Source of the DNA: Carnobacterium jeotgali MS3
Lineage (GTDB): Bacteria; Bacillota; Bacilli; Lactobacillales; Carnobacteriaceae
Direction: 5' to 3'
Length of the DNA stretch: 64,000 bases
Assembly: GCF_000745125.1 (NCBI RefSeq)
Contig: NZ_JQNF01000005.1
Span: 62,001 to 126,000, forward strand
Shown here: one piece after another, positions 8,017 to 17,400 of the stretch
How positions within the stretch are numbered: position 1 is the first letter of the stretch
Layout: each line of letters opens with the position of its first letter
The notes under the pieces: generated by a model
The model's input: only the letters and a program-made list of their open reading frames with translations
Told to the model about the DNA's origin: nothing
Databases searched by the model: none
Made by a program: the position numbers and the translations under genes

Positions 8017-8322
8017 ATGGCAAAAGTAAAGTTTTCGCATGACTTAAAAGACTTGGAAAAAGACAGATTTATTCAAGCGGATAAAGAAGTTGAAGTTACA
8101 GAAGTACGAGCAAAAGAAATCATTGATAACATCGAACGTGACTTTGGTGTGAAAGTAACGTATGAAGTGTTAGAAGCTGATAAAAAAGACCAATCAGATG
8201 ATGATAAAGTCGATTTAACAGGACTAGAAGCAAAAGAATTAAAAGAGATTGCTGATAAGCGAGGCGTTGAGTACAGCAAGAACGCAACCGCTGAACAAAT
8301 GCTTGAATTACTAGGGGAGTAG
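8017..8322 (+). CDS. Small capsid-associated protein with HeH/LEM-like C-terminus
   Basis: A 101-residue acidic protein right after the major capsid gene, with its own AGGAGG site. The last 35 residues (LTGLEAKELKEIADKRGVEYS and on to the end) form a helix-extended-helix motif common at the end of small phage head proteins. It may be a capsid decoration or connector accessory. The stop codon is inside the following terminator. Confidence 0.6.
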   Translation: MAKVKFSHDLKDLEKDRFIQADKEVEVTEVRAKEIIDNIERDFGVKVTYEVLEADKKDQSDDDKVDLTGLEAKELKEIADKRGVEYSKNATAEQMLELLGE

Positions 8323-8341
8323 TCACTACTCTCCTTTTTTT
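8314..8341 (+). terminator. Terminator overlapping the stop codon of the small head gene
   Basis: Nine base pairs (8314-8322 with 8326-8334) around a 3-base loop, then T7. It should set a high capsid-to-connector expression ratio by stopping a portion of transcripts after the capsid genes. Confidence 0.75.
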
Positions 8342-8356
8342 ATGAGGGGTGAGCAA

Positions 8357-8890
8357 ATGATTATTTCATTAATAGATGCACAGAAGATTAATCCAGATGT
8401 TGATCAAGACGATTTAGATGCATTTGAACAAAGCATTAGAGGGTTAACGAATAATAACTTTCAAAATAAACGTGTACGGTTTGAAGATATAACGATCACA
8501 GCACCGAATATCATCAATGTATTTGGAGAATTTGAAGGGTTAAGAATCGGCGACACCATAGAAGTGAATTACACAGCTTATAACGATGGTTTGTATGTAG
8601 TTGAGGAATTAACTGCTGATTCAATCATAGTTGAAGGTGAACCGTTTATTTCATCAAATAGTACTAAAGCAATGGCGACTTTAGTTAGTTATCCTGCAGA
8701 CATTAAAAAAGGCGTTAAAAAACTAATTAAATACGATTTAGATATGGTTGGAAAGACTGGCATTAAATCTAGGACTGTAGCAAGGATGTCTGAAACTTAT
8801 TACGATGTGAACGCAAACGACAATACAGAAGGTTATCCATCATCATTGCTTTCGTTCTTAAATAAGTACGAAAAAATGGGGTGGGGTTAA
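8357..8890 (+). CDS. Head-tail connector (SPP1 gp15-like adaptor)
   Basis: A 177-residue protein in the adaptor position. It starts with a short helical segment (LIDAQKINPDVDQDDLDAFEQSIRG), has a beta-rich insertion (GLRIGDTIEVNYT) and ends in the helices typical of gp15-type adaptors (IKKGVKKLIKYDLDM, KIYEKMGW-like end). Adaptors dock under the portal. AGGGGTGAG supports ATG 8357 over ATG 8342. The last base overlaps the next start. Confidence 0.7.
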   Translation: MIISLIDAQKINPDVDQDDLDAFEQSIRGLTNNNFQNKRVRFEDITITAPNIINVFGEFEGLRIGDTIEVNYTAYNDGLYVVEELTADSIIVEGEPFISSNSTKAMATLVSYPADIKKGVKKLIKYDLDMVGKTGIKSRTVARMSETYYDVNANDNTEGYPSSLLSFLNKYEKMGWG

Positions 8891-9210
8891 TGAATAGCTT
8901 TGATATCGAACAAAAGACACCGGTCGATGATGGGATAGGCGGAACATTTGAAGAATGGGCTGTTTTCAAACCAGTTAAGGGTTATATCGACTTAGTTACT
9001 GGTACAGACTTAAACACGCTTCAAAACGCCACCATTGAGCAATCGACACATATCTTAATTATCCCGATATTTACAAAAGGCATAACAGATGACATGAGAA
9101 TAGTTGATTCAAACGGAAGAATATACGGTATAACGTATTCTGATGATCCGGTTGGAATTGGCCACCACAATGAAGTCTATTGTAAATACGAGGGTGATGT
9201 AAGTGCCTAA
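8890..9210 (+). CDS. Head closure protein (SPP1 gp16-like stopper)
   Basis: A 106-residue, mainly beta-strand protein of the phage head-tail joining type, expected to plug the portal channel after packaging. Recognisable features are the N-terminal SFDIEQKTPVDDGIGGTFEEW and a central repeat of short strands ending in DDPVGIGHHNEVYCKY. The ATG overlaps the preceding TAA by one base, showing translational coupling. It overlaps the following gene by 8 bases. Confidence 0.7.
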   Translation: MNSFDIEQKTPVDDGIGGTFEEWAVFKPVKGYIDLVTGTDLNTLQNATIEQSTHILIIPIFTKGITDDMRIVDSNGRIYGITYSDDPVGIGHHNEVYCKYEGDVSA

Positions 9211-9634
9211 AGATGGATTTATATTTGAAGACAATTCAGATATTGTTAAAAAAGCTATGGATGCGGCATCTGAGAGAGCAATGGAAGCAGCAACGCTTTA
9301 TATTGAAGGTCAAGCTAAGTCACTTGCAGCAGTTTCTAGTGGTGAAATGAGAGATAAAATCAATCATAAAGTTAGCAAAAGGGATGGCAACTTTATCGGA
9401 ACAGTTGGATCACCATTCATGTACGCTTTCTATGTTGAATTTGGTACAGGTGAATTTGCTGAGAATGGAGCTGGTAGAAAAGGCGGATGGAGTTATCAAG
9501 ATTCATCTGGTGAATGGTTCTTCACCTGGGGTCAGGAACCACAGCCTTTCTTACGTCCAGCATTCAGAAGGAACAGGAAACAAATAGAATCCATTATCGG
9601 TGGCCAGTATAAAGCATCGTTTAAGGGGAAATAG
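9203..9634 (+). CDS. Tail completion protein, HK97 gp10 family
   Basis: A 143-residue protein of the HK97-gp10/SPP1 gp16.1 type. An N-terminal helix (AMDAASERAMEAATLYIEGQAKSL) is followed by YAFYVEFGTGEFAENG, the family signature, and by QPFLRPAFRRNRKQIE at the C-terminus. It is believed to complete the head-proximal tail end. It starts with GTG overlapping the previous gene; GAGGGTG is the ribosome site. Confidence 0.8.
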   Translation: MPKDGFIFEDNSDIVKKAMDAASERAMEAATLYIEGQAKSLAAVSSGEMRDKINHKVSKRDGNFIGTVGSPFMYAFYVEFGTGEFAENGAGRKGGWSYQDSSGEWFFTWGQEPQPFLRPAFRRNRKQIESIIGGQYKASFKGK

Positions 9635-9637
9635 CAG

Positions 9638-10006
9638 ATGATTGAATTTCTAAAAGAACTAACGGCACAATTTAAAATGGTAACATCTGAAAGTTTTCAC
9701 GAAAAGAATCGTAAAACAACAGTAGTTTATCCATACTTGACTTTTGATTTTGATACAGAAGCAATAGAACGTAGCGTAGATGGTTTTTACATTGATGTTG
9801 ACGTATTCGATAGCAATTCGTCTTACATTAATGTATTTACGCTAGAAGATGCCTTAAAGGATCATTTTAAAGACAAAATGAAATTGACCGATGATCTATT
9901 CATTCGGTTTAATTTTTTGCGATCAAACAAGGTTTCAACAGGTGATGACAAGATAAAAAGAAGAAGTTTGCAATTTTATTGCAAAACTGATTGGAGGAAT
10001 AAATAA
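9638..10006 (+). CDS. Tail terminator protein
   Basis: A 122-residue alpha/beta protein in the slot of SPP1 gp17, the ring that ends tail-tube growth and connects it to the head. The pattern is a helix (IEFLKELTAQFKMVT), strands around YPYLTFDFDTEAIE and YIDVDVFDSN, a helix (FTLEDALKDHFKDK) and a final strand. The assignment relies on gene order and this secondary-structure pattern. It overlaps the tube gene by one base. Confidence 0.65.
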   Translation: MIEFLKELTAQFKMVTSESFHEKNRKTTVVYPYLTFDFDTEAIERSVDGFYIDVDVFDSNSSYINVFTLEDALKDHFKDKMKLTDDLFIRFNFLRSNKVSTGDDKIKRRSLQFYCKTDWRNK

Positions 10007-10620
10007 TGGGTTTGAAAAAAACAGGCTATTCAGAAACGACAGCTAAGAACTACGTAATCAACGCAGCTACTGTTTATACGGATATTAAACATACTGCAGC
10101 AGATGGATTTAGTGGAACTTTGCACGGTGCTACTTCTGGTGGGGTTACATTGTCTATTGAACAAGCCTACCGTGATGTTGAAGTGGATGGCACTACTCAC
10201 ATGAAAGTTAAAGGAAATAAAGTGTTAGAATCAGCAACGGCTACCGTTACCGCAAATGTCAAAGAAATAACAGCTGAAACGATTCGCCGATCATTAAATG
10301 GGGCAATTGTAGAAGCGGCTACAGAGGATGCGCCTGCAGGTTATAAAGTAATTACAACTAAGCGTTATTTAGACGATGGTGACTATATAAATAACATTGC
10401 AGTAATAGGTACGTTGTCTGGCACAAATGAACCAGTTATCGCAATTTTAGACAACGCATTATGCACAAGCGGCTTAGAACTAGCTACAGAAGACAATGGC
10501 GAAGCGGTCATTGAACAAGTCTACGAAGCGCATGCATCGGTCGATCAATTAAATGCTGATAAATTCCCTTGGAGAATTTTATTTCCAACAGTGCCGGCTG
10601 TAACAACACCAGCCGAATAG
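10006..10620 (+). CDS. Major tail (tube) protein
   Basis: A 204-residue beta-rich protein that polymerises to form the tail tube. It begins after GGAGG with a short polar arm (KTGYSETTAKNYVINAATVYTDI) and contains the GVTLSIEQAYRDVEVDG strand typical of Listeria/Enterococcus phage tube proteins. A C-terminal FPWRILFP segment closes the core. Its abundance is expected to be high, in line with the good ribosome site and its position before the frameshifting chaperone pair. Confidence 0.8.
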   Translation: MGLKKTGYSETTAKNYVINAATVYTDIKHTAADGFSGTLHGATSGGVTLSIEQAYRDVEVDGTTHMKVKGNKVLESATATVTANVKEITAETIRRSLNGAIVEAATEDAPAGYKVITTKRYLDDGDYINNIAVIGTLSGTNEPVIAILDNALCTSGLELATEDNGEAVIEQVYEAHASVDQLNADKFPWRILFPTVPAVTTPAE

Positions 10621-10637
10621 TAGGAGGATAACAACAT

Positions 10638-11054
10638 ATGACATTAGAAATGAGAGAGCTGAAGGGTGATGATTTATTCACTCTTCTTTCAATTGTAGGA
10701 AAGTTAGACATTAAAGATGATTTCATCAAAATGTTTGAAGGAAATGCAGAAGCTTCAACAGTCGTACCAATGGATAAAAAGAAAAAGGAACCAACTAAAG
10801 CAGAAAAGGCTAAGAAAGAAGCAGAAGCGGAAAAACGTGGAATGGAAGCGATGGCCGGTTTACTGCAAAAAGTCATGATGAATGCCAGCAAATTAAAACC
10901 AGATATTAATTCATTGCTTGCAGATTTAACTGGGAAGGGCATTGGAGAAATACAAAAATTAAATTTGAAAGAATATACCAGTTTAATTATTGGCTTCTTT
11001 AAGAAACCGGAATTGGGCGATTTTTTCTCATCTATCGCATCGTTACTTCAATAG
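10638..11054 (+). CDS. Tail assembly chaperone, gpG-like
   Basis: A 138-residue protein between tube and tape-measure genes, the place of lambda gpG. It is helical, with a charged Lys/Glu-rich linker near residues 48-75 and a C-terminal helix ending FFSSIASLLQ. At 11021-11027 the reading frame passes over TTTTTTC, read as T-TTT-TTC, a classic -1 slippery heptamer 27 bases before the stop. A fraction of ribosomes is expected to slip and continue into the next frame, giving a longer gpGT-like form of about 242 residues. Confidence 0.8.
   Translation: MTLEMRELKGDDLFTLLSIVGKLDIKDDFIKMFEGNAEASTVVPMDKKKKEPTKAEKAKKEAEAEKRGMEAMAGLLQKVMMNASKLKPDINSLLADLTGKGIGEIQKLNLKEYTSLIIGFFKKPELGDFFSSIASLLQ
11021..11027 (+). 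promoter_or_regulatory. -1 ribosomal frameshift heptamer TTTTTTC
   Basis: The heptamer is in phase as T TTT TTC in the gpG frame. Slipping one base back leaves Phe-Phe pairing intact and opens the gpT frame, which otherwise has no convincing start. The stop of the zero frame is at 11052. Confidence 0.75.
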
Positions 11055-11365
11055 ACGATGGCGATTTTAAATTAAAAGATACCTTATTTAAAAGATACAG
11101 CAATCCGTTAATCCTTATGAGTACATACACTCTAGAAGGTTTGGCGGATTTTATTTTGCAATTGTTTGATAAAGAAAGTGAAGACGATCTTTGGGAAGCA
11201 TGGCTCCATAAGGATCACGAAAATACATTTAAAGATTATAAAAAGAAATACTTTAAAAAAATACGCAATACAAAAAAACAATCTTTATCAAAAGAAGAAG
11301 AACAAAAAAACATCGCAAATGCAATGAAATATATAAAGCCGATTAATAAAGGCGGTGAAAATTAG
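11027..11365 (+). CDS. Frameshift extension of tail chaperone, gpT-like part
   Basis: The -1 frame is open from 11003 to the TAG at 11365. After slippage at 11021-11027 the new residues start LIYRIVTSIDDGDFKLKDTL and run for 112 residues to a Lys-rich end. No good ribosome site precedes the first ATG in the frame (11117), so expression as a fusion is more likely than a separate start. In lambda and many siphophages the extended form binds the tape measure and recruits tube protein. The tape-measure GTG overlaps the stop codon. Confidence 0.75.
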   Translation, partial: LIYRIVTSIDDGDFKLKDTLFKRYSNPLILMSTYTLEGLADFILQLFDKESEDDLWEAWLHKDHENTFKDYKKKYFKKIRNTKKQSLSKEEEQKNIANAMKYIKPINKGGEN

Positions 11366-13713
11366 TGGGAGAAATCTTCAAATTATTTGGAACCATCGGG
11401 TTAAATAATAAAGAAGCAAATGAAGGAATTGATGAAACAACAGGTAAAGCCAAAAGCGCTGGTAGTAAGATTGCTGGATTCTTTAAAAAAGCAGCTATAG
11501 CTATCGGAACTGCCTTTGCTGCAACTAAGGTATTAGGATTTGGAAAGATGGCAGTCGAAGCGGCTGCGACAGCAAAAGCAATCCAATCTCAATTTGACCA
11601 AGTATTCGGTAATTTAGGAACAGAGGCACAGAAAAAGGTAGAAGAACTAGGTAAGTCTTTCGGGATGTTACCTAACCGACTTAAACAACCTTTTGCTGCA
11701 ACTGTATCTATGTTTAAAGGTTTAGGAATGACCACCGAAGAAGCTATGAAACAAGCTGAAACATCAGTAACAGCGGCGGCAGATGCAGCAGCTTTCTATG
11801 ATGTATCCTATGAATCAGCAAATGCTTCATTAACATCTTTCTTAAAAGGTAACTATGAAGCCGGCGAATCAATAGGTATTTTTGCGAATGATACACAAAT
11901 GGCTCAATATGCTATATCACAAGGTCTTGTAGGCTCAACAGCAGAATGGCAAAAACTAGACGAAGCAACGAAACAAGCAACACGTTTAGAATACGCCAAA
12001 AACATGCAAGAACAAGCAGGAGCAACTGGACAAGCAGCGCTTGAATCAGAAGGATACGAGAACCAAATGGGTAACTTAAGACAAGCATGGCAAGATTTCT
12101 TAGCTGTTGTTGGTGGTCCAATTTTGGAGCCTGTTGTTGCTGGATTGATGGCAGTTTCTGATTGGTTAAGTACTGCAGGCGAAAAAGTAATTGAACTTCA
12201 AGCCTGGTTTGGAGAATTAAAAGCAGAAGTCCAAGATTCTACAGCTTGGAATACATTAAAAGAGGTTATGCAGCCAGTTATTGATGCGTTTCAATCAATG
12301 AAAGACTCGATGAGCAACAGTACGTTTCTAACTGACATAAAAAACTCATTAACGGAAATGAAAGATTCAATGTTGGAAATAGATTTTGTTAAACTTTCCG
12401 CGGATCTCCAAGCGTTTATTGATAAATGGTTGCCCTTGATTGCTGGTATTGGAGCAGCTACTGCAGCGTTTGGTTTATATTCACTAGCTTTAGGCATTAA
12501 GTCAGGAATAGAAACAATTGCAATTATTAGCATGTATGCAATGAGTGCAGCAGGTGGTGTTTTAGCAGGAGTTATGGCATTTCTAACAAGTCCAATTACT
12601 TTGGTTATATTAGCAATTGGTGCACTTGTGGCTGCAGGAGTTTATTTATGGCAAAACTGGGATACCGTTAAAGCGAAAGCTATTGAACTGAAAGACAAAC
12701 TTGTTTCAGACTTTATTGAATTGAAAGACCTTGTAACAGGGGCTTTAGAAACTTTGAAAACAGCTGCATTAGAAGATTTTAACGAATTGATGAATTTAGG
12801 TGGACAAGCAGTTAGTACATTAAAAACTGCTGCAAGTGAAGATTTTAATGAGCTTGCAAATATTGGTTCGTCTGCTTTTGAAAAACTCAAAACTGCGGCT
12901 ATTGATGATTCAAATGAATTGAAAAATGGAGCGTCAACTATTTATAAAACGTTGAAAAATGCAGCGATAAGTGATTTCACTGAACTTAAAACTGGTTCTG
13001 TAAATAAATTTAATGAATTAAAGACAGGTGCTATCAATAAATTTAATGAAATGAAAACTTCGGTAGTAAATAAAGCAAATGAATTAAAAAACGGAGTAGT
13101 AAATAAATTCAATGAATTAAAGAATGGCGCAACTGAGAAAATAAGATCAACAGTTAGCACGATTGGTTCTAAATTTTCAGAAGTGTACGACAAAATTATG
13201 AGCCCTATAAACAGAGCAAAAAACGCAGTGAAAACAGCAATTGATACAATGAAGGGATTCTTCAATTTCAAATGGGATCTACCTTCTATCAAAATGCCTA
13301 AGTTTAGTGTAAGTGGTTCTAAAAATCCAGTAGATTGGATAACGCAAGGAGTGCCTAAGCTTTCAGTGAGTTGGCATAAAGCCGGTGGTATTTTCGATAA
13401 AGCAACGTTATTCAATACAGCTAACGGTATGCATGGAGTTGGAGAAGCTGGACCCGAAGCTATTTTACCGTTGAACCGAGAAACTTTAGGTGGTATCGGC
13501 GAAGGTATCAGTTCAACAATGAGTTGGGGTAATGAAGCGATTATTGAATTGCTTGAACATATTCAAGATTCGCTTCGTGAATTATTGAATAGAAATGAAA
13601 CGGTAGTCATCCAAGTAGACGGACGCACCATTGCTGTAGCTACTCGTGATTATATAGATTCTGAGCTAGGTGATAAATCAAAAAATAACAATTTTGGTAA
13701 AGGAAGGAAGTGA
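11365..13713 (+). CDS. Tail tape measure protein
   Basis: At 782 residues this is the longest helical tail protein and should set tail length. The N-terminal third (about 20-270) is the conserved TMP domain (KAIQSQFDQVFGNLGTEAQKKVEELG). Two or three hydrophobic segments lie at about 360-430 (for example LIAGIGAATAAFGLYSLAL). Residues 460-590 are imperfect 11-residue repeats of the LKTGxVNKFNE type. The C-terminus has the common GGIFDKATLFNTANGMHGVGE motif found at the end of many siphophage tape measures. It starts at GTG 11365 behind AAAGGCGGTG and overlaps the chaperone stop. Confidence 0.92.
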   Translation: MGEIFKLFGTIGLNNKEANEGIDETTGKAKSAGSKIAGFFKKAAIAIGTAFAATKVLGFGKMAVEAAATAKAIQSQFDQVFGNLGTEAQKKVEELGKSFGMLPNRLKQPFAATVSMFKGLGMTTEEAMKQAETSVTAAADAAAFYDVSYESANASLTSFLKGNYEAGESIGIFANDTQMAQYAISQGLVGSTAEWQKLDEATKQATRLEYAKNMQEQAGATGQAALESEGYENQMGNLRQAWQDFLAVVGGPILEPVVAGLMAVSDWLSTAGEKVIELQAWFGELKAEVQDSTAWNTLKEVMQPVIDAFQSMKDSMSNSTFLTDIKNSLTEMKDSMLEIDFVKLSADLQAFIDKWLPLIAGIGAATAAFGLYSLALGIKSGIETIAIISMYAMSAAGGVLAGVMAFLTSPITLVILAIGALVAAGVYLWQNWDTVKAKAIELKDKLVSDFIELKDLVTGALETLKTAALEDFNELMNLGGQAVSTLKTAASEDFNELANIGSSAFEKLKTAAIDDSNELKNGASTIYKTLKNAAISDFTELKTGSVNKFNELKTGAINKFNEMKTSVVNKANELKNGVVNKFNELKNGATEKIRSTVSTIGSKFSEVYDKIMSPINRAKNAVKTAIDTMKGFFNFKWDLPSIKMPKFSVSGSKNPVDWITQGVPKLSVSWHKAGGIFDKATLFNTANGMHGVGEAGPEAILPLNRETLGGIGEGISSTMSWGNEAIIELLEHIQDSLRELLNRNETVVIQVDGRTIAVATRDYIDSELGDKSKNNNFGKGRK

Positions 13714-13718
13714 CCTAA

Positions 13719-14405
13719 ATGTTTATTTTGTTAGATGGCGTAAGTAATAAAACGTTAGGAATTTCATTGGTGTCACATCCTGAAATTCCTTCTACTGAAC
13801 AAATAGTTGAATATATTATAGTTGAAGGACGACATGGAAGTTTAACAAAAAAAGAAAGTTATAAGAATTTAACTATTCCTATGGAGTTTAGTTTTATGAG
13901 TAATCAAAACACAGTTAAGCAAATGCTTAGAGAAGTAAAGCGTTGGATATTAAACAAAGAAAAATTAGTTTTTTCTGATGATCCTAACTTTTATTATGAA
14001 GTGAAAAATATTGTAGTAAAAAGCACAGTGAATGATATTGATATATACGGTCGAGTATCAATTGATTTTGTTTGCTCCCCTTTTCAGTACGAAACAGTCA
14101 ATCCAATAACTTTAGCTGCAGCTGCTAGTTTAGTAAACCCAGGAACAATTGATTCTGAACCGTTAATCAAAGTTTTTGGAGTAGGTGATGTAACGGTGAC
14201 CGTTAACGGCCAGATATTCAGGCTAAATGGGATGGCTGATTATATTTCAGTTGACTGTGAATTAAGAGAAGCACATAGAAATAAAACAAGTAGAAATAGT
14301 AATATGGTTGGTGAATTTCCAGTGTTTATTCCAGGACAAAACACAATAAGTTTTTCTAGTAATGTAACGAAATTAGTTATTGAACCGAGGTGGCGTTATA
14401 TATGA
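13719..14405 (+). CDS. Distal tail protein (Dit)
   Basis: A 228-residue Dit-family protein, the hexameric hub joining the tail tube to the tip. The N-terminal domain starts FILLDGVSNKTLGISLVSHPEIPS, followed by EGRHGSLTKKESYKNLTIPMEF and the WILNKEKLVFSDDPNFYYEVK stretch, all typical of SPP1 gp19.1/siphovirus Dit proteins. The C-terminal galectin-like part ends with a strand-rich segment. The TGA overlaps the ATG of the next gene. Confidence 0.85.
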   Translation: MFILLDGVSNKTLGISLVSHPEIPSTEQIVEYIIVEGRHGSLTKKESYKNLTIPMEFSFMSNQNTVKQMLREVKRWILNKEKLVFSDDPNFYYEVKNIVVKSTVNDIDIYGRVSIDFVCSPFQYETVNPITLAAAASLVNPGTIDSEPLIKVFGVGDVTVTVNGQIFRLNGMADYISVDCELREAHRNKTSRNSNMVGEFPVFIPGQNTISFSSNVTKLVIEPRWRYI

Positions 14406-17400
14406 TCACTCTTTTTAAACCAAATGAAACAAACTTTGATCACAATGGTTTAGGTTCACTAGATAAAAATATTCTAGAAACTGTTGTAGAAGAAGAGTTG
14501 AATGGTCTATATTCATTTGTTTTTAAATATCCTATATTTGCTCCGCATGGTTCAGAAATTGATGGACAGTCTGTTATTAGGGTTCCTACGCCAGATGGAA
14601 ACCAATTATTTAGAGTTTATAATCCAATTAAATCTATGGGTTATTTGACAATTAAGACTTATCATATTTTTTATGATTTAGTGGATAATTTTATTGAAGA
14701 TATGAATATTGTTGGTAAAAACGGGCAAGGAGCAATTAGCCAATTAGGTGGAGCAACTCAATATAGTCATACTTTTCGGTTCTTTTCTAATATTGAAACA
14801 ACTACCAATGCACGTATGGTTAGAATGAATCCAGTAGCTGCTTTAATTGACGATGAAGAAGACAACACTTTTATCAGTCGCTGGGGTGGAGAACTAAAAC
14901 GAAATAATTTTGATGTTCGAATGAATAAAAGCATAGGTACAAACAGAGGTAAAAAAATTCAACATAGGAAAGACTTAATTGGATATGAAGCAAATGTTAA
15001 TTGGTCAACTGCTATTACACGTATTATGCCAAAAGGATTTGATGGTTTACTATTGCCAGAAAAGTATGTGGATAGTCCGTTAATTAATCACTATATTAAT
15101 CCGAAAATAAAAGTCGTTGAATACAGTGATGTAAAAGCTGCAGTTGGTGAGTATGCAAATGACAAAGATGCTGTACCATTACAAACCGCCTATCAACTGC
15201 TGAGAGAAAGAGCTAATGAAGAGTATTCCGTGAACAAAGTTGATATTCCTGAAGCAACTTATAAAGTAGATTTTGTTAGTTTAGATCAAACAGAGGAGTA
15301 CAAAGATTTACAAGAGCTTCAAAAAGTTTTTTTAGGTGATACAGTGACAGTTGAACATAAAGAAGATGGGCTTAATATTGAAGCAAAAGTAATCAGTTAC
15401 AAATATGATCCTTTAGCTAAAAAATATTTAGGGCTTGAACTAGGTAGTTTCAAAGAAACTTTTACTTCTAAATATTCAGATATTACTAAATTAACAAGGA
15501 AAGTAACAGAATTAGTTCAAATAACTAACTTTATTCAATCTACTGCAGATGGTAAAAATACTATCAATCGAGGAACGTCAGAACCTTTATATCCTAACAT
15601 TAATGATTTGTGGTATAAACCAAATGGATCAGAAACAGAACTTTGGCAGTATATTGATGAAAACGGAGTTATTTATTGGAAGATGATTAGTTCTACTGCA
15701 GAATTAAATGCAGTAAAAAATGAAGTAAATGCTGCCATCGAGCAAGCAGATCTCGACCGAACTAAAGCAGAACAAGACTTCGAATCAGCCAAGCAAGAAG
15801 CCAAACAATACACAGAAGCCAAAGCACAAGAATTCGACAACCAATTACTCATTGTTAATCAAAACGTTCTTACAGCTACTAATTCAGCTAATGCTGCAGT
15901 ACTAAAAGCAGATAAAGCAATTGAAGATGTTGGTTTTTTAAAACCAGACGTTGCAACAGCGAAAGCAAACGCAGCAACTGCAATTCAAGATGCTACTACT
16001 GCAACAAAAAATGCAACAACAGCTATTCAAAACGCTCAAACTGCTTTAAACTCAGTTGCAACATTCTCGCAAGAAGTTGATATATCAATTACAAACATTA
16101 ATGGTGAATTGACAAGAAAAGTATCTCAAACAACATTCAATACACTAAGTGGAACCGTTGGAACGCATACAACTCAAATCAGCCAAACCCAAACAGCTCT
16201 TTTAGCAAAAGCAGAAAGTTCATTAGTTAATACGATTAAAGGAACGGTTGATAGTCACACAACACAAATTAAGGTTGTTTCTGATGGCTTAGAGTTAAAA
16301 GCAGAATCTAGTCTGGTTAACACTGTAAAAGGTACAGTGGACAGCCACACCAGTCAAATAAACGCAAACTCACAGGCAATCACAGCGCGTTTAACATCGG
16401 TTCAAATCGAAACGTTATTAACTGGTAAACAGTATGTTAATCAAACAACGTTTAATGCAACATCAAATGGTTTAACAGCTCAAATTACACAAGTTAGCAC
16501 TGATTTGTCTAATCTTGAAATCGGTGGAACCAACTTAGTTTACAACAGTGAGATTCCTCCTTTTAGTCCAATTAATTATAACGGTGGAACTTATGTAGTA
16601 TCCAAAGTATTAGAGAATGTTCCTTTTCTTAATGTGTCAACGGTAACCGAAGTGTCTAGAACTGTTGGTGGTGGAGATTTCCGTCCGCCTGACATCACTA
16701 TAGATGACGGAAGAAATAGAGAATACACAGTGAGTGTATGGGTTAGACCTGTTAGTCCTTCTGTATCGCTAACGCTAACATTAGGTGTGAACGATAAAGA
16801 AATGACTGGGAAAACAGTGGTATTAACCGATGCTACTAAGTGGATAAGAGTCACTTACAGCAAAAAATTCTCAGCAAATATAGACGGAACTTTATTACGT
16901 GTATATTTGAATTTGGGTGAAAATCAAAAAGCACGATTTTCTAAAATTAAACTTGAAAAAGGGATAAAAACGACAGATTGGTCACCATCACCAAATGATA
17001 TGGCCACATTAGAAAAAGTAGTAACCATTGAAGCGAATATAGATGGCATTAACACTTTAGTTGCATCGAAAGCTAGTCAAGCACAAGTAACTCAATTGGC
17101 CGGACAAATAACAACAAAAGTAGAATCGGCCACTTATAATTCAAAAATGACTCAATTAGACAGTGCTATTAATTTACGAGTTGTTCAAGGCGATGTAACT
17201 GCTGCTATATTGGCTGATAAAAGAGTTAAAGATACGAGAAACGATAATCAATCGCCTTCTTGGTATTACACAAACTACCCAAATCAAACTACCGAGGAAC
17301 TTAAACTTGGTTCCGTGATTGGTGTTACGGCTTATACCCCTTTAGGACAGCTAACTACTAATGTTCCAGGGTCACATAGTGGTTACGGAAGTATAACTCA

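Noticed and set aside
12942-13415. Minus-strand open frame of 157 codons
   Set aside because: It is the reverse of the repetitive tape-measure region, with no ribosome site.
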